Positions 25,626 to 34,921 of a stretch of DNA of 64,000 nt are shown in pieces. The first letter of the stretch is position 1. Every line of letters begins with the position of its first letter. The translations under genes were made by a program, and so were the position numbers. The notes beneath the pieces are model-generated. The model was not told the DNA's origin. It did no database searches and was given only the letters and a program-made list of their open reading frames with translations. The stretch covers positions 62,001 to 126,000 of the forward strand of contig CBDCOD010000023.1 of assembly GCA_965219665.1 (NCBI GenBank). The letters run 5' to 3'. The DNA comes from CBDCOD01 sp965219665 (GTDB lineage Bacteria > Pseudomonadota > Gammaproteobacteria > CAKMZV01).

Positions 25626-26765
25626 ATGAGCGTTCAACTCATTATTTTCTCCACAGTTGCATTTAGTATGATGTGGCTCATACATGCGTATGTTTTTCAC
25701 CGCCTACAGTTTTGGTTACAATTTAAATTACCTCGACACACGTGGAAAGTAATCACACTGTATGCAGCCAGTATATTACTATATAAGTTTTATTACGAAA
25801 GTCGCTTAGTTCCCGAGTTAACGGCTATTATGCGCTCTTGGTACATTGTTATTGGCTGGTTTATTCTTGGTGCCTGTCTGTTTCTTATAGCTGACGTAAT
25901 TCGTCTATTGACTTTTGTGCTTTCTGCCTATCATCCTATTCGCATGCTGCACAACCGTTTGAAAACGGCTTCAGCTGGCTGGGTCATGCTACTGCTGATT
26001 ACAAGCTTATCTGCCTATGGGCATTATCAATTTAGACAGCCAATTACTGTTGAAAGCTACGTGCTACATTCTGCAAAGATTAGCAAGCCGCAGCATATTA
26101 TCCACATGAGTGACTTGCAGTTAGGTAGCACTTCACCAGAATATCTTATTAGTGTAGCTGAAACGATAACAGCAATCGTAGATAAATATCCCAGTGATGA
26201 GCCTATTTTAGCCGTTCTTAACACGGGTGATCACGTGGACACATCAAACTACACAAAGCAGCAACTTGCACCACTGGCTTTTGAGCATTTGCCAACTCTT
26301 TTTTCATTGGGTAATCATGAGTTTTACCATGGGCATAATCGCTTAATGCGCATATTGCAAGAATTAGGCTACACAATATTACGCAGCAGTAGTGAAACAT
26401 TATCCGAGTTGAATGTTATTGGCATTGACGATAGTACAAACCCCGATCAAGTTAATCGAATATTGCAAAACAATACGGCACTTGTTGATAAAAACAAGTT
26501 CAATATCCTAATGTATCATCGCCCTGTTGGCGTCAAAGATGCTGCACGTAATGGTATTGATCTGATGCTCAGTGGTCATACTCATGGTGGACAATTTTTT
26601 CCTTTTACTTTAGTCGTTGAATGGATGTTTGGTGTGCCACAAGGTTTATCTAAGCACGATAATATGTGGCTTCATTTGAGCGATGGCGCGGGTCTTTGGG
26701 GACCTAGTCTGCGCTTGGGAACGAGAAATGAACTGGCTGTAATCAGCATTATGCCCGATGCCTAA
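25626..26765 (+). CDS. Membrane-anchored metallophosphoesterase
   Basis: 379 residues of the calcineurin-like phosphoesterase family (YaeI/YkuE type). The first 140 residues hold about four hydrophobic helices. The catalytic domain has the two-metal motifs HMSDLQLGS near 160, NTGDHVD near 199, LGNHEFYHG near 227, MYHRPVG and SGHTHGG near 315, all intact. Relatives hydrolyse phosphodiesters or lipid phosphates (UDP-diacylglucosamine in LpxH/LpxI contexts), but the substrate here is unknown. The next gene overlaps it by 8 nt. Confidence 0.85.
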   Translation: MSVQLIIFSTVAFSMMWLIHAYVFHRLQFWLQFKLPRHTWKVITLYAASILLYKFYYESRLVPELTAIMRSWYIVIGWFILGACLFLIADVIRLLTFVLSAYHPIRMLHNRLKTASAGWVMLLLITSLSAYGHYQFRQPITVESYVLHSAKISKPQHIIHMSDLQLGSTSPEYLISVAETITAIVDKYPSDEPILAVLNTGDHVDTSNYTKQQLAPLAFEHLPTLFSLGNHEFYHGHNRLMRILQELGYTILRSSSETLSELNVIGIDDSTNPDQVNRILQNNTALVDKNKFNILMYHRPVGVKDAARNGIDLMLSGHTHGGQFFPFTLVVEWMFGVPQGLSKHDNMWLHLSDGAGLWGPSLRLGTRNELAVISIMPDA

Positions 26766-27249
26766 ATGGATTAAACATTTATTAGAATGGGGATTATGGG
26801 GCATATTATTTTGTGCCATTTTTTTTGGTGTGCAAATTTGGCGCAACCAAGATACGGGCACTTCCATGCCTACTTGGCAGCTAAGCGATTTACAACAGCA
26901 AACAGTTAATGCTCCTGCAAATGGGGCATATATCGTCCATTTTTTTGCTGAATGGTGCCCTATTTGTAAAGTGGGATATAGTAATTTTGTAGATTTGGCG
27001 CAAGACTATCCAGTTATCCATATAGCTACTTTTAGCGAATCAACTGCCGCCTTGCGAGCTTTTTTAATAGAAAATGGCTATCCGCTTACTGTGGCAGTTG
27101 ACCGTGACAGCCAGCTGGCCAAACAATTGAATATTCACGGTGTACCTACCACTTTAATTGTCAAACAGGACGGCACTATCGCTTATACACATAGCGGGTA
27201 TATGCCTAAATGGCTGTTAAAACTGATGTTTATTTTCGTCTACAGTTGA
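26758..27249 (+). CDS. Membrane-anchored thioredoxin-like protein (ScsD-like)
   Basis: 163 residues. An N-terminal membrane helix (LLEWGLWGILFCAIFFGVQIW) anchors a periplasmic thioredoxin domain with WCPIC (Cys67, Cys70) and the cis-proline loop GVPTTLIV. The layout resembles ScsD or TlpA-like protein disulfide oxidoreductases. The start overlaps the phosphoesterase stop by 8 nt, so the two are translationally coupled. This is a second thioredoxin-fold periplasmic protein besides the one at 11.6 kb. Confidence 0.85.
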   Translation: MPKWIKHLLEWGLWGILFCAIFFGVQIWRNQDTGTSMPTWQLSDLQQQTVNAPANGAYIVHFFAEWCPICKVGYSNFVDLAQDYPVIHIATFSESTAALRAFLIENGYPLTVAVDRDSQLAKQLNIHGVPTTLIVKQDGTIAYTHSGYMPKWLLKLMFIFVYS

Positions 27250-27270
27250 AAGTGTACTACTTTGAGTAAC

Positions 27271-27347
27271 TGGTCGGGACGGCAGGATTTGAACCTGCGA
27301 CCCCCACAACCCCATTGTGGTGCGCTACCAGGCTGCGCTACGCCCCG
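27271..27347 (-). tRNA. tRNA-Pro(GGG)
   Basis: 77-nt cloverleaf on the minus strand. The acceptor stem CGGGGCG pairs with CGTCCCG (one G-U), and the discriminator is A with CCA encoded. The D arm is GCGC/GCGC. The anticodon stem CCACA/TGTGG encloses loop ATGGGGT, giving anticodon GGG, as in E. coli proL. The T arm is GCAGG/CCTGC around TTCAAAT. It follows yidD on the same strand after 27 nt. Confidence 0.97.
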
Positions 27348-27374
27348 AAAAGGCGCCATTGTACGCTGTTCTAT

Positions 27375-27611
27375 TCATTTATGTTTATCTGTGGCACTAT
27401 TTGAAGGCACTGGATCGTATCCTTGCCCGCCCCAAGGATGACAGCGCAGTAAGCGTCCTACCCCTAGCCTGAGTCCATGTGCCACACCGTGCTGCTCTAA
27501 TGCTTCTACTAAGTAAGCAGAACAACTGGGGAAGTAGCGGCATCTATTTCCTAAAATGGGGCTGATGATTAGTTGGTAGATTCGTACTACTATGATAATA
27601 ATTCTGGCCAT
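27375..27611 (-). CDS. yidD: Membrane protein insertion efficiency factor YidD
   Basis: Short membrane-associated protein thought to aid YidC-dependent insertion. 78 residues with the family blocks YQLIISPILGNRCRYFPSCS (three conserved cysteines with RCHPW) and GGQGYDPVP. Normally it lies between rnpA and yidC. Here it stands alone beside tRNA-Pro, 26 kb from yidC and on the opposite strand. The ATG start is clear. Confidence 0.95.
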   Translation of the reverse strand: MARIIIIVVRIYQLIISPILGNRCRYFPSCSAYLVEALEQHGVAHGLRLGVGRLLRCHPWGGQGYDPVPSNSATDKHK

Positions 27612-27829
27612 ACTATTACTTGCTCATCTAACAATCAAACGTAACGAGAGACGTAGCTGCCCATTGCTGAGTTACTGTTAGGGGGTGCATTGTACTACTG
27701 CTAGCATGTACTAGTTCCGCGAATAACTGCAAACAAAAGGATGTGAGAAGTTAAAAAAAATGTTATGTTTGTTAAGGTGGCGTTATAGAATGACGCTAAG
27801 GAAATTGTGACACAAATGGCACAATTGGA

Positions 27830-27857
27830 TTACTATTGACCACTTACTATTGACCAC
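27830..27857. repeat. Tandem 14-bp direct repeat upstream of the GST gene
   Basis: TTACTATTGACCAC occurs twice head to tail and ends 9 nt before the start codon at 27867. Each copy contains TTGACC and TACTAT, which resemble promoter hexamers but are not correctly spaced. It could be a small slippage product or an operator pair. Nothing else stands out in the 255-nt gap after yidD except a short hairpin near 27780 (GCGTTA/TGACGC). Confidence 0.6.
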
Positions 27858-27866
27858 ACATCACTT

Positions 27867-28484
27867 ATGAAATTATTTGCTTCCCCAACTTCTCCGTACA
27901 CTCGTTTAGTTCGAGTCGTTTTAGATATTCTGGACACGCCAGTTGAGTTGATTATGCTTAACCCACACGAGCGACCACAAGAGTTACTGGCTTACAATCC
28001 TCTTTCTACTATTCCAACTTTAGTGTTGGATGATGGTACTGCTTTAGTAGACAGCCGTTTAATTATGCGCTTTCTACAAAGGATATCTGTAGATGCCTCC
28101 ACTCAGAAACAGTTATTCTTAACAGAAGATGATTGGCAGGGATTAAGCCACTTAGAATTACTGCATGGCGCTATTGAGTATACTGTAAGCATGGCCATGG
28201 AATCTCTGATGCGCGAGTCTGATCATCAAAGTGAGCGCGTATATAAAATGGCTTGGCTCTCTATTCGGCGTATACTGGATTTATTTGAGCAAAAAGTGAT
28301 TGATTTACCAGAAGAATTAGATTTAACACACATTTATCTAATGGTACTATTGGATTATATAGATTTGCGTGCAGAAGCAGCACATGTTAATACCTATTGT
28401 TTGTGGAGAACAGAGTATCCATTAATTTCAGCTTGGCATGAAGCGCACCAATCTTTATCTTGCTATACTAAGACTAGAGCCTAA
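27867..28484 (+). CDS. Glutathione S-transferase family protein
   Basis: 205 residues. The N-terminal thioredoxin-like GST domain starts MKLFASPTSPYTRLVRVVL and has the glutathione-binding pattern NPLSTIPTLVLDDG followed by LVDSRLIMRFL. The C-terminal helical domain is present. It resembles the YibF-type GSTs of proteobacteria. The usual STIP/SxxI glutathione-site residues are kept, but activity cannot be judged. argJ starts 3 nt after its stop, implying one transcript. Confidence 0.85.
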   Translation: MKLFASPTSPYTRLVRVVLDILDTPVELIMLNPHERPQELLAYNPLSTIPTLVLDDGTALVDSRLIMRFLQRISVDASTQKQLFLTEDDWQGLSHLELLHGAIEYTVSMAMESLMRESDHQSERVYKMAWLSIRRILDLFEQKVIDLPEELDLTHIYLMVLLDYIDLRAEAAHVNTYCLWRTEYPLISAWHEAHQSLSCYTKTRA

Positions 28485-28487
28485 GTC

Positions 28488-29678
28488 ATGCCCGATATTT
28501 TTAGTACATTACAGATTGGCACTGCAGCGGCAGGCATAAAAAAAGCAGGTATAGATTGCGTGGTAATCATCCTGCCTAAAAACAGTTGTAGTGCAGTTAT
28601 TTTTACACAAAATCAATATTGTGCTGCTCCTGTGACAGTTGGTCGTCAACATATTAGCCAGACAAATAACTGCCGTGCTTTATTGGTTAACAGTGGTAAC
28701 GCTAATTGTGGTTTAGGGGAAGCAGGTATAGCAGTTGCTCATGATAGTGCCAATTATGTTGCAGAACGCATTGGTTGCAATGCCAATCAAGTATTGCCTT
28801 TCTCTACAGGCGTTATCAATCAACCCCTACCCTACTCTACTATAAAGGCAGGGATTGACGGGTGTTTCAAGCGGTTAGGGGAACAAAGTTTAGGCGATGC
28901 AGCCACTGCAATTATGACAACAGATACTGTGTCCAAACAAGCACAGCAGAGTGCACAAGTTGGTGATTACAGCATTCATGTTGCAGGGATTGCTAAAGGT
29001 TCTGGTATGATTCACCCTAATATGGCAACCATGCTTGCTTTCTTATTTACTAATGTGACTATGCCGGCTGCGCTGCTACAAAAAGCATTGAAACACGCTG
29101 CTGATCAAACTTTTAATCGAATTAGTGTAGATGGTGACACTTCAACCAATGATGCCTGCACTCTAAGCACAGTAACAGATTCTAATTGTGTTATAGAAGA
29201 TGAACACAGTCCGCTATGGCAGCCGTTCATAGACGTATTAACCTCAGTATGCAAGGATTTAGCTATAGCTATAGTGGATGATGCTGAAGGGGCTACCAAG
29301 CGCTTTTTTATACAAGTAGAAAGTTGTCAAAGCGAGCAGGAAGGATTACAAGCTGCTTATACAATTGCTCATTCTCCTTTAGTAAAAACTGCTTTATTTG
29401 CCGGCGATCCCAACTTAGGGCGGATTGCCGCAGCTTTGGGTAGGAGCGGTATTGAAAATATTGATTGGGATAAAGTCAATATGTATCTAGGAAATGAATG
29501 TATTATGGAAAAAGGCAAGTTACCAGTCAGTTATTGTGAGGACGCTTTACAAGAAATAATGAGCAATCGGTGTATTGATTTGCGCATTGAGCTAAATCGT
29601 GGTACGCAGCGTGCACATGTCTGGAGTTGTGATTTATCCTACGAATACGTCAAAATCAATGCGGAATATCGTTCATAG
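28488..29678 (+). CDS. argJ: Bifunctional ornithine/glutamate N-acetyltransferase ArgJ
   Basis: Transfers the acetyl group from N-acetylornithine to glutamate (cyclic arginine pathway) and may also use acetyl-CoA. 396 residues. The self-cleavage site KGSGMIHPNMATML is present with Thr181 as the expected N-terminal nucleophile of the beta chain. Also visible are VNSGNANC, FNRISVDGDTSTND and the C-terminal LGNE and YTSYEYVKINAEYRS-like end. Other arg genes are not in the window. Confidence 0.95.
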   Translation: MPDIFSTLQIGTAAAGIKKAGIDCVVIILPKNSCSAVIFTQNQYCAAPVTVGRQHISQTNNCRALLVNSGNANCGLGEAGIAVAHDSANYVAERIGCNANQVLPFSTGVINQPLPYSTIKAGIDGCFKRLGEQSLGDAATAIMTTDTVSKQAQQSAQVGDYSIHVAGIAKGSGMIHPNMATMLAFLFTNVTMPAALLQKALKHAADQTFNRISVDGDTSTNDACTLSTVTDSNCVIEDEHSPLWQPFIDVLTSVCKDLAIAIVDDAEGATKRFFIQVESCQSEQEGLQAAYTIAHSPLVKTALFAGDPNLGRIAAALGRSGIENIDWDKVNMYLGNECIMEKGKLPVSYCEDALQEIMSNRCIDLRIELNRGTQRAHVWSCDLSYEYVKINAEYRS

Positions 29679-29703
29679 TAGTTTGTATGCAACTTGAAAG
29701 ACC

Positions 29704-32700
29704 ATGAAAAGGGATCAATCACTATCACAAACACCTCAATTTGATATTCTAAATACACCACTAAATACGACTGGTTTTCACTTATTAGAAGCCAGTGCAG
29801 GCAGTGGCAAGACATATTCTATTAGCTTTATTGTTCTGCGTCTGCTTGTTGAATTACAAGCGCCTGTAGAACAAATACTCATCACAACGTTTACCCGCGC
29901 AGCAACTGCCGAATTACGCTTACGTATTCGTCAGGTGTTGCAGAATGCATTATATGCCTTAAGCAATAAGCCTATACAAGAGGCATTGATTCAGACATGG
30001 GCTAATAATATCCAAGATAAAAAGGCAGCTTGCAATGTGCTGCGCAACGCGTATCTTCAAATGGAGCGCTTTAATATCCTATCTAATGATGGGTTATTTC
30101 AATATCTTATCCATTATCACCTACCCCAATTAGAGTACGCTATCCCTGAGAGCAATCCTATCAACATTCGTAATATCTTACCTGATATAAATAGGCGTTT
30201 GCATCATCAGAGTTGGCAAGTATGGCAACAGCACTCAACGCGCGCGGGCAATCTATTTATTTTGTTATTTCCTCTACCCTACTCCAAAATAGAAACAGAG
30301 CACTGCCATTTACCAAGTGCCCATCAAACATTAGAAGACCATCAGACACTACAAAAAACTATTTGTAATTTGCTTGATAGCTGTGACTATTCTGAGATTA
30401 TCCAAGCCATGCAGATGCTGTCTCAGGATAAAAACATCAATATGAATAAAAAGAATATTCTTTTAGAACTGCTAAATATCGCGCAAGCACTACATACAAA
30501 CACGCCCTGCTCTCTTACGCGCTTTAAGTCGTGGTTGGGCAGAGAGAAAGGCGTTCCACGAGCACAGGATATAGCTAAAAAAGCAGGTATTGAGCATGTG
30601 GAAAAAATGTTGGCAGATTGCACTGCTTTGAGCGTTTTTCATCAATTACATTCACTATTCAACCGATATAAAGATGCACAAATTGTGCACTGGTTTGGGC
30701 AAATAGCATCGCAATGCTATTTATTCATGCACAAGACCAACCAATGGAGTTATGATAGCGTGCAGTACCATTTGGCGAATCACGTCCAAGAAAATGCACA
30801 TTCACCGATTAAGGGCGCTTTTAAGCATGTTGTTATTGACGAGTTTCAAGATACCAGCACGCGCCAATGGTCGGTGCTGAAACATTTAATTAACCCAGCA
30901 GAAGGCAGCGCTTTTCTTATTGGTGATCCTAAGCAAGCTATTTATCGTTTTCGCGCAGCGGATTTATCTGTGTATTTTCAGGCAAAAGAACTATGCAGCC
31001 ATATCTATACACTCCCTTTTAATTGGCGTTCACAGCCAAAGGTTATTGACGCTTTTAATCAAATTTTTAACCTGGAAAACAGCTTTGGTAATCAGTTCAT
31101 AGAATATAGTCCTGCTTTGCCAAGAATACAGCAAGATACAGGCAGTGCACAGTTTGTTTATTGGTCGCAAATTCAGGAGAATGAAAAAGAGTCTCTTGCA
31201 AGCGTAACAGATGGTACGCGTAATTCGCAATTGCATCAGGAAATTGTTTATCAGTGCCAGAAGAGCTTGCAAGATGGAGTTATGCCAGAGGATATCCTCA
31301 TTCTGGTTGATACAAATGACAGGGCAACTAAAATCCATCAAACTTTAATGTTCTACGGCATCCCATCAACTTATTCACGTAATAAAGATATTAAAATCTA
31401 CCAAGATCGTATGCTGTGGCTAATTGATAGTATACAAAAACCACATCACGCAAATTATGCTTTTCAACGCGGGGTGTTATTATGCGATAAGCAAAGTATT
31501 CAAAGTGCTATTGATATAGCACCATTGCTTCAGAAACTGCCCTCTATTTATGCAAAAAGCAGTTTATTAGGTGTTTGGCAGTACCTATTAGACAATACAT
31601 CTATTTGCCAAAATTGGGAGAAACAAGGGGAGAAATTTGGTCTAAAAGTCATGCAACAATGCTGTGAATATTTACAGAAGTATATACATGATACACTGGT
31701 AAAAAATGATTATCAGCAGTTGGTAGAGGAGGCATTCCGTTTTTTTGAGCAAGATGTGAACTTATCCTTGCAAAATAATAGTGTCCGCATATTAACATAT
31801 TTTGGGGCAAAGGGCTTAGAAGCAAAAATTGTTATATGCCCTTATATCTTATCCTATCCTAAAGTATCAAAGAAAAAATCACCTTATTTTCTTACTAATC
31901 AACATAATCAATCAATATCAATTGATGTGCTATCTGAGTCCCCTCCAGAAGAATATGAACAAGAATACATAAATGAACAATTTAGGCTGAGTTACGTAGC
32001 GATCACACGCGCTTGCGATAAATTGATTGTTTTTGTATATGATGTTGACAGCAAGAATACAAAGAGTGCAAGAGAAATTATGCCTCTGTTCCAAACAAAA
32101 TTGATTGAACAGCAAGACATGGATACTTGGAAAAATACGCTAGAAAAATGGACTTTTGTCCCCGCACAAGACCCCCAACAGTTATTTCCTCAGAGGGTGA
32201 CAGCAGAGCATAGTGAGGAAGAGATTTTAAAAGCGATACAAGTTAACAAATATTATAAAAGCAGTTTCACAAGTTTTGTAAGCAGTGCAAAACACAGCCC
32301 TATTAAAGTATCGACAATAGCAACAGAAGCAGAAACAGTAGCACATTATCCTGAGTTACCTAGGGGTGGGATGACAGGAAATGCAGTGCATGCTATTCTG
32401 GAGTTTTTACTTACTGATAGTGAAGCACTGTCTGGCAAGATAGATGAGCACAGAAGTTTCATCCAGAAGATTATGGGTACCCATAATCTTGCTATTCATC
32501 ACATGCCACTTTTAGAAAAAACATTATCTGAAATTATGCACTGCCCTATCCCACATTTAGGCAATGCCAGTTTAGCATCATTAGCTATAAACTGTGATAT
32601 TCAGACAGAAATGCCTTTTAAATTGTTTGTTCCCAATGCACTTGAACAAAAGAAAATATCGCAGTTATATCAACAATATAAACAACAATGGGGCTTGAAA

Positions 32701-33051
32701 ATGCCTCCTAATACTTTAGCTGCTGGTTTATTTAGTGGCATTATTGATTTGGTAGTAGAGATAAACGGTGTATATTGGATTATAGACTATAAGACTAACT
32801 GGCTCCAAAGTTACACGGACAAGAGCTTGTCACAAAGCATGCAAGATAACTACTATGGCTGGCAAGCTAGTTTTTATTTGTTAGCATTACATCGTTATTT
32901 ACAGCGTGCACTCCCAAACTATGACATTAATAAGCATCTTGGGGGCGCACTCTATTTTTTTGTGCGTGGCATTGGTAAAGAAGATAACAATGGCATCTAT
33001 TTACTGCCCACAAATCTCAACTGGATAGAAGATTTAGATCGTGCAGTTTAG
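29704..33051 (+). CDS. recB: Exodeoxyribonuclease V beta subunit RecB
   Basis: Helicase-nuclease subunit of RecBCD, which processes double-strand DNA ends. 1115 residues. Walker A is ASAGSGKT at 30-37, followed by TFTRAATAELR, the DEFQDTS Walker B near 380 and GDPKQAIYRFR. The C-terminal nuclease domain keeps GIID (Asp1015) and DYKTN (Asp1028, Lys1030), so the nuclease looks intact. A GAAAG ribosome site precedes the ATG. recC and recD are not in the window; in many Gammaproteobacteria recB and recD are adjacent. uvrC overlaps its end by 11 nt. Confidence 0.93.
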   Translation: MKRDQSLSQTPQFDILNTPLNTTGFHLLEASAGSGKTYSISFIVLRLLVELQAPVEQILITTFTRAATAELRLRIRQVLQNALYALSNKPIQEALIQTWANNIQDKKAACNVLRNAYLQMERFNILSNDGLFQYLIHYHLPQLEYAIPESNPINIRNILPDINRRLHHQSWQVWQQHSTRAGNLFILLFPLPYSKIETEHCHLPSAHQTLEDHQTLQKTICNLLDSCDYSEIIQAMQMLSQDKNINMNKKNILLELLNIAQALHTNTPCSLTRFKSWLGREKGVPRAQDIAKKAGIEHVEKMLADCTALSVFHQLHSLFNRYKDAQIVHWFGQIASQCYLFMHKTNQWSYDSVQYHLANHVQENAHSPIKGAFKHVVIDEFQDTSTRQWSVLKHLINPAEGSAFLIGDPKQAIYRFRAADLSVYFQAKELCSHIYTLPFNWRSQPKVIDAFNQIFNLENSFGNQFIEYSPALPRIQQDTGSAQFVYWSQIQENEKESLASVTDGTRNSQLHQEIVYQCQKSLQDGVMPEDILILVDTNDRATKIHQTLMFYGIPSTYSRNKDIKIYQDRMLWLIDSIQKPHHANYAFQRGVLLCDKQSIQSAIDIAPLLQKLPSIYAKSSLLGVWQYLLDNTSICQNWEKQGEKFGLKVMQQCCEYLQKYIHDTLVKNDYQQLVEEAFRFFEQDVNLSLQNNSVRILTYFGAKGLEAKIVICPYILSYPKVSKKKSPYFLTNQHNQSISIDVLSESPPEEYEQEYINEQFRLSYVAITRACDKLIVFVYDVDSKNTKSAREIMPLFQTKLIEQQDMDTWKNTLEKWTFVPAQDPQQLFPQRVTAEHSEEEILKAIQVNKYYKSSFTSFVSSAKHSPIKVSTIATEAETVAHYPELPRGGMTGNAVHAILEFLLTDSEALSGKIDEHRSFIQKIMGTHNLAIHHMPLLEKTLSEIMHCPIPHLGNASLASLAINCDIQTEMPFKLFVPNALEQKKISQLYQQYKQQWGLKMPPNTLAAGLFSGIIDLVVEINGVYWIIDYKTNWLQSYTDKSLSQSMQDNYYGWQASFYLLALHRYLQRALPNYDINKHLGGALYFFVRGIGKEDNNGIYLLPTNLNWIEDLDRAV

Positions 33052-34858
33052 CAATATACAAGCAACACTCTCACTAAAAAAAATACCCCAAAAACCTGGA
33101 GTTTATCAGTTTGTAGATCAGAAAAACACCATTCTTTATATTGGTAAGGCTTCTTCACTGCGCAGTCGCCTACAGTCCTATTTTAGGAGCAATGGCTTAT
33201 CGCCAAAAACGCAAACCATGATGCGCCAGGCATATCATTTACACTGTACGCTAACCGAGAGCGAAGAGGAGGCATTATTGCTGGAAAACACCTTAATCAA
33301 GCAGCATAAACCGCGCTATAACATTTTGTTTCGTGATGATAAAAGTTATCCCTATATTCATCTATCTGATGAAACCTATCCACGCCTAAGTTATCATCGT
33401 GGCTCACAGTCTGTTCGCGGTGAGTACTTTGGTCCCTTTCCTAACGCTAATGCAGTTCATAGAAGTTTGAATTTACTACAAAAAATATTCCCAGTACGCC
33501 AATGCGAGAATACTGTATTTAGCAATCGATCCAGACCGTGCTTACAGTACCAAATAAAACGATGTAATGCTCCTTGTGTTGGGCTAACCACTCCTAAAGA
33601 ATACGCGGAAGGTGTGCAAAGTACTCGTGACTTTTTAAAAGGTCAAGACAAGCAGCTGCTTAGCACTTTACATAAACAAATGGAGCAGGCTAGTGAAACT
33701 TTAGATTTTGAAAAGGCAGCCCAAGTGCGCGATCAAATACGTGCTTTAAAACAGGTGTTAGAAAAACAGCGTATAGAAAGCAACAATCAACATATTAATG
33801 CCGATGTTGTCGCCTTAGTTTTGAATAATGATAATGCTTTGATTTATTTGGCTTTTGTTCGTAATGGGCGTTATTTAGGTGGAAAAAACATACAATTAAA
33901 ACGGAGCGAAATGGCGGATGAGGCAAGCATTATGTGTCAATTTCTAACACAGCATTATCTTAGCTACCCCGCCCCAACAGAAATACTTGTATCACATGCT
34001 CCATTGCAACTACGGGCTCTTAATAACATTATTAATAACAACCAGCAAACGAGTTGCACTATTAAGCACAATGTACGAGGTGATCGTGCGCAGTGGCTTA
34101 AATTGAGCATGGAAAATGCTCGTATAGGTATTGAGCAACATAGTCAAAAAAAACGCCGTGCTACCAAGCAATTACAACTTCTACAGTCTATTTTGCATTT
34201 AGAAGTTACTCCCAAGCACATAGAATGTTTTGATATCAGCCATACGCAGGGCGAACAAACTCAAGCATCTTGTGTTGTTTTTATAAATGGACTACCTGCC
34301 AATAGACTTTACAGGCGCTTCAAAATTAGTGGAGTCACTAAGGCAGATGATTATGCAGCGATGCAACAAACCATTAAAAGACGCTATCAGCATCAAATAG
34401 AGGAAAACAATGCATTGCCTGACTTGATTCTCATAGATGGAGGGAAAGGACAGGTAAATGCTGCGCAAAATATTATGGATGAATTGGGCCTACACCATAC
34501 CATGCTGCTCGGTATTTCAAAAGGCGAGGCACGCAAAGCTGGTGAGGAACGTTTTTGGCTGAGTCATAATGCACAGCAAGGCAATTTAGCATCTACTTCT
34601 GCTGCTTTTCATTTACTCCAATATATTCGTGATGAGGCGCACCGTTTTGCTATTAGTGGACATCGAAAAGCACGCAGCCAAGCATCGCTCTCCAATGCTT
34701 TGGAACAAATCAAAGGAATTGGCCCTCTGATGCGACAACGCCTATTAACCCATTTTGGCACTATTAAAGCAGTGCAAACAGCAAGTATTCATACGCTAAT
34801 CCAAGTGCCCGGCATCAGTCGAGGCCTAGCTCAACGCATCCATTCTCATTTTAAGTAG
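33041..34858 (+). CDS. uvrC: Excinuclease ABC subunit C
   Basis: Makes both incisions in nucleotide excision repair. 605 residues. The GIY-YIG nuclease domain has GVYQF at 20-24 and LYIGKA at 32-37. The UVR domain is near 205-240, and the RNase H-like domain has FDISHTQGEQTQASCVVF and LILIDGGKGQVNAA. Tandem helix-hairpin-helix motifs end the protein. The start is GTG at 33041, inside the last codons of recB, so the two repair genes are probably translationally coupled. Confidence 0.96.
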   Translation: MQFSNIQATLSLKKIPQKPGVYQFVDQKNTILYIGKASSLRSRLQSYFRSNGLSPKTQTMMRQAYHLHCTLTESEEEALLLENTLIKQHKPRYNILFRDDKSYPYIHLSDETYPRLSYHRGSQSVRGEYFGPFPNANAVHRSLNLLQKIFPVRQCENTVFSNRSRPCLQYQIKRCNAPCVGLTTPKEYAEGVQSTRDFLKGQDKQLLSTLHKQMEQASETLDFEKAAQVRDQIRALKQVLEKQRIESNNQHINADVVALVLNNDNALIYLAFVRNGRYLGGKNIQLKRSEMADEASIMCQFLTQHYLSYPAPTEILVSHAPLQLRALNNIINNNQQTSCTIKHNVRGDRAQWLKLSMENARIGIEQHSQKKRRATKQLQLLQSILHLEVTPKHIECFDISHTQGEQTQASCVVFINGLPANRLYRRFKISGVTKADDYAAMQQTIKRRYQHQIEENNALPDLILIDGGKGQVNAAQNIMDELGLHHTMLLGISKGEARKAGEERFWLSHNAQQGNLASTSAAFHLLQYIRDEAHRFAISGHRKARSQASLSNALEQIKGIGPLMRQRLLTHFGTIKAVQTASIHTLIQVPGISRGLAQRIHSHFK

Positions 34859-34908
34859 TGTTATTTTTAGGTGATCAATAGAATTGTTATTGTTGCATTT
34901 GAATAGAT

Positions 34909-34914
34909 TACAAT
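34909..34914 (+). promoter_or_regulatory. Candidate -10 element placing a leaderless start for flavodoxin
   Basis: TACAAT followed by ACCGCGC and then the ATG of the flavodoxin gene, only 7 nt from the hexamer. If used, transcription would start at or next to the start codon. There is no Shine-Dalgarno before this ATG. A weak TTGTTA lies upstream at 34884 with a long 19-nt spacing. The same arrangement occurs at 40137. Confidence 0.4.
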
Positions 34915-34921
34915 ACCGCGC

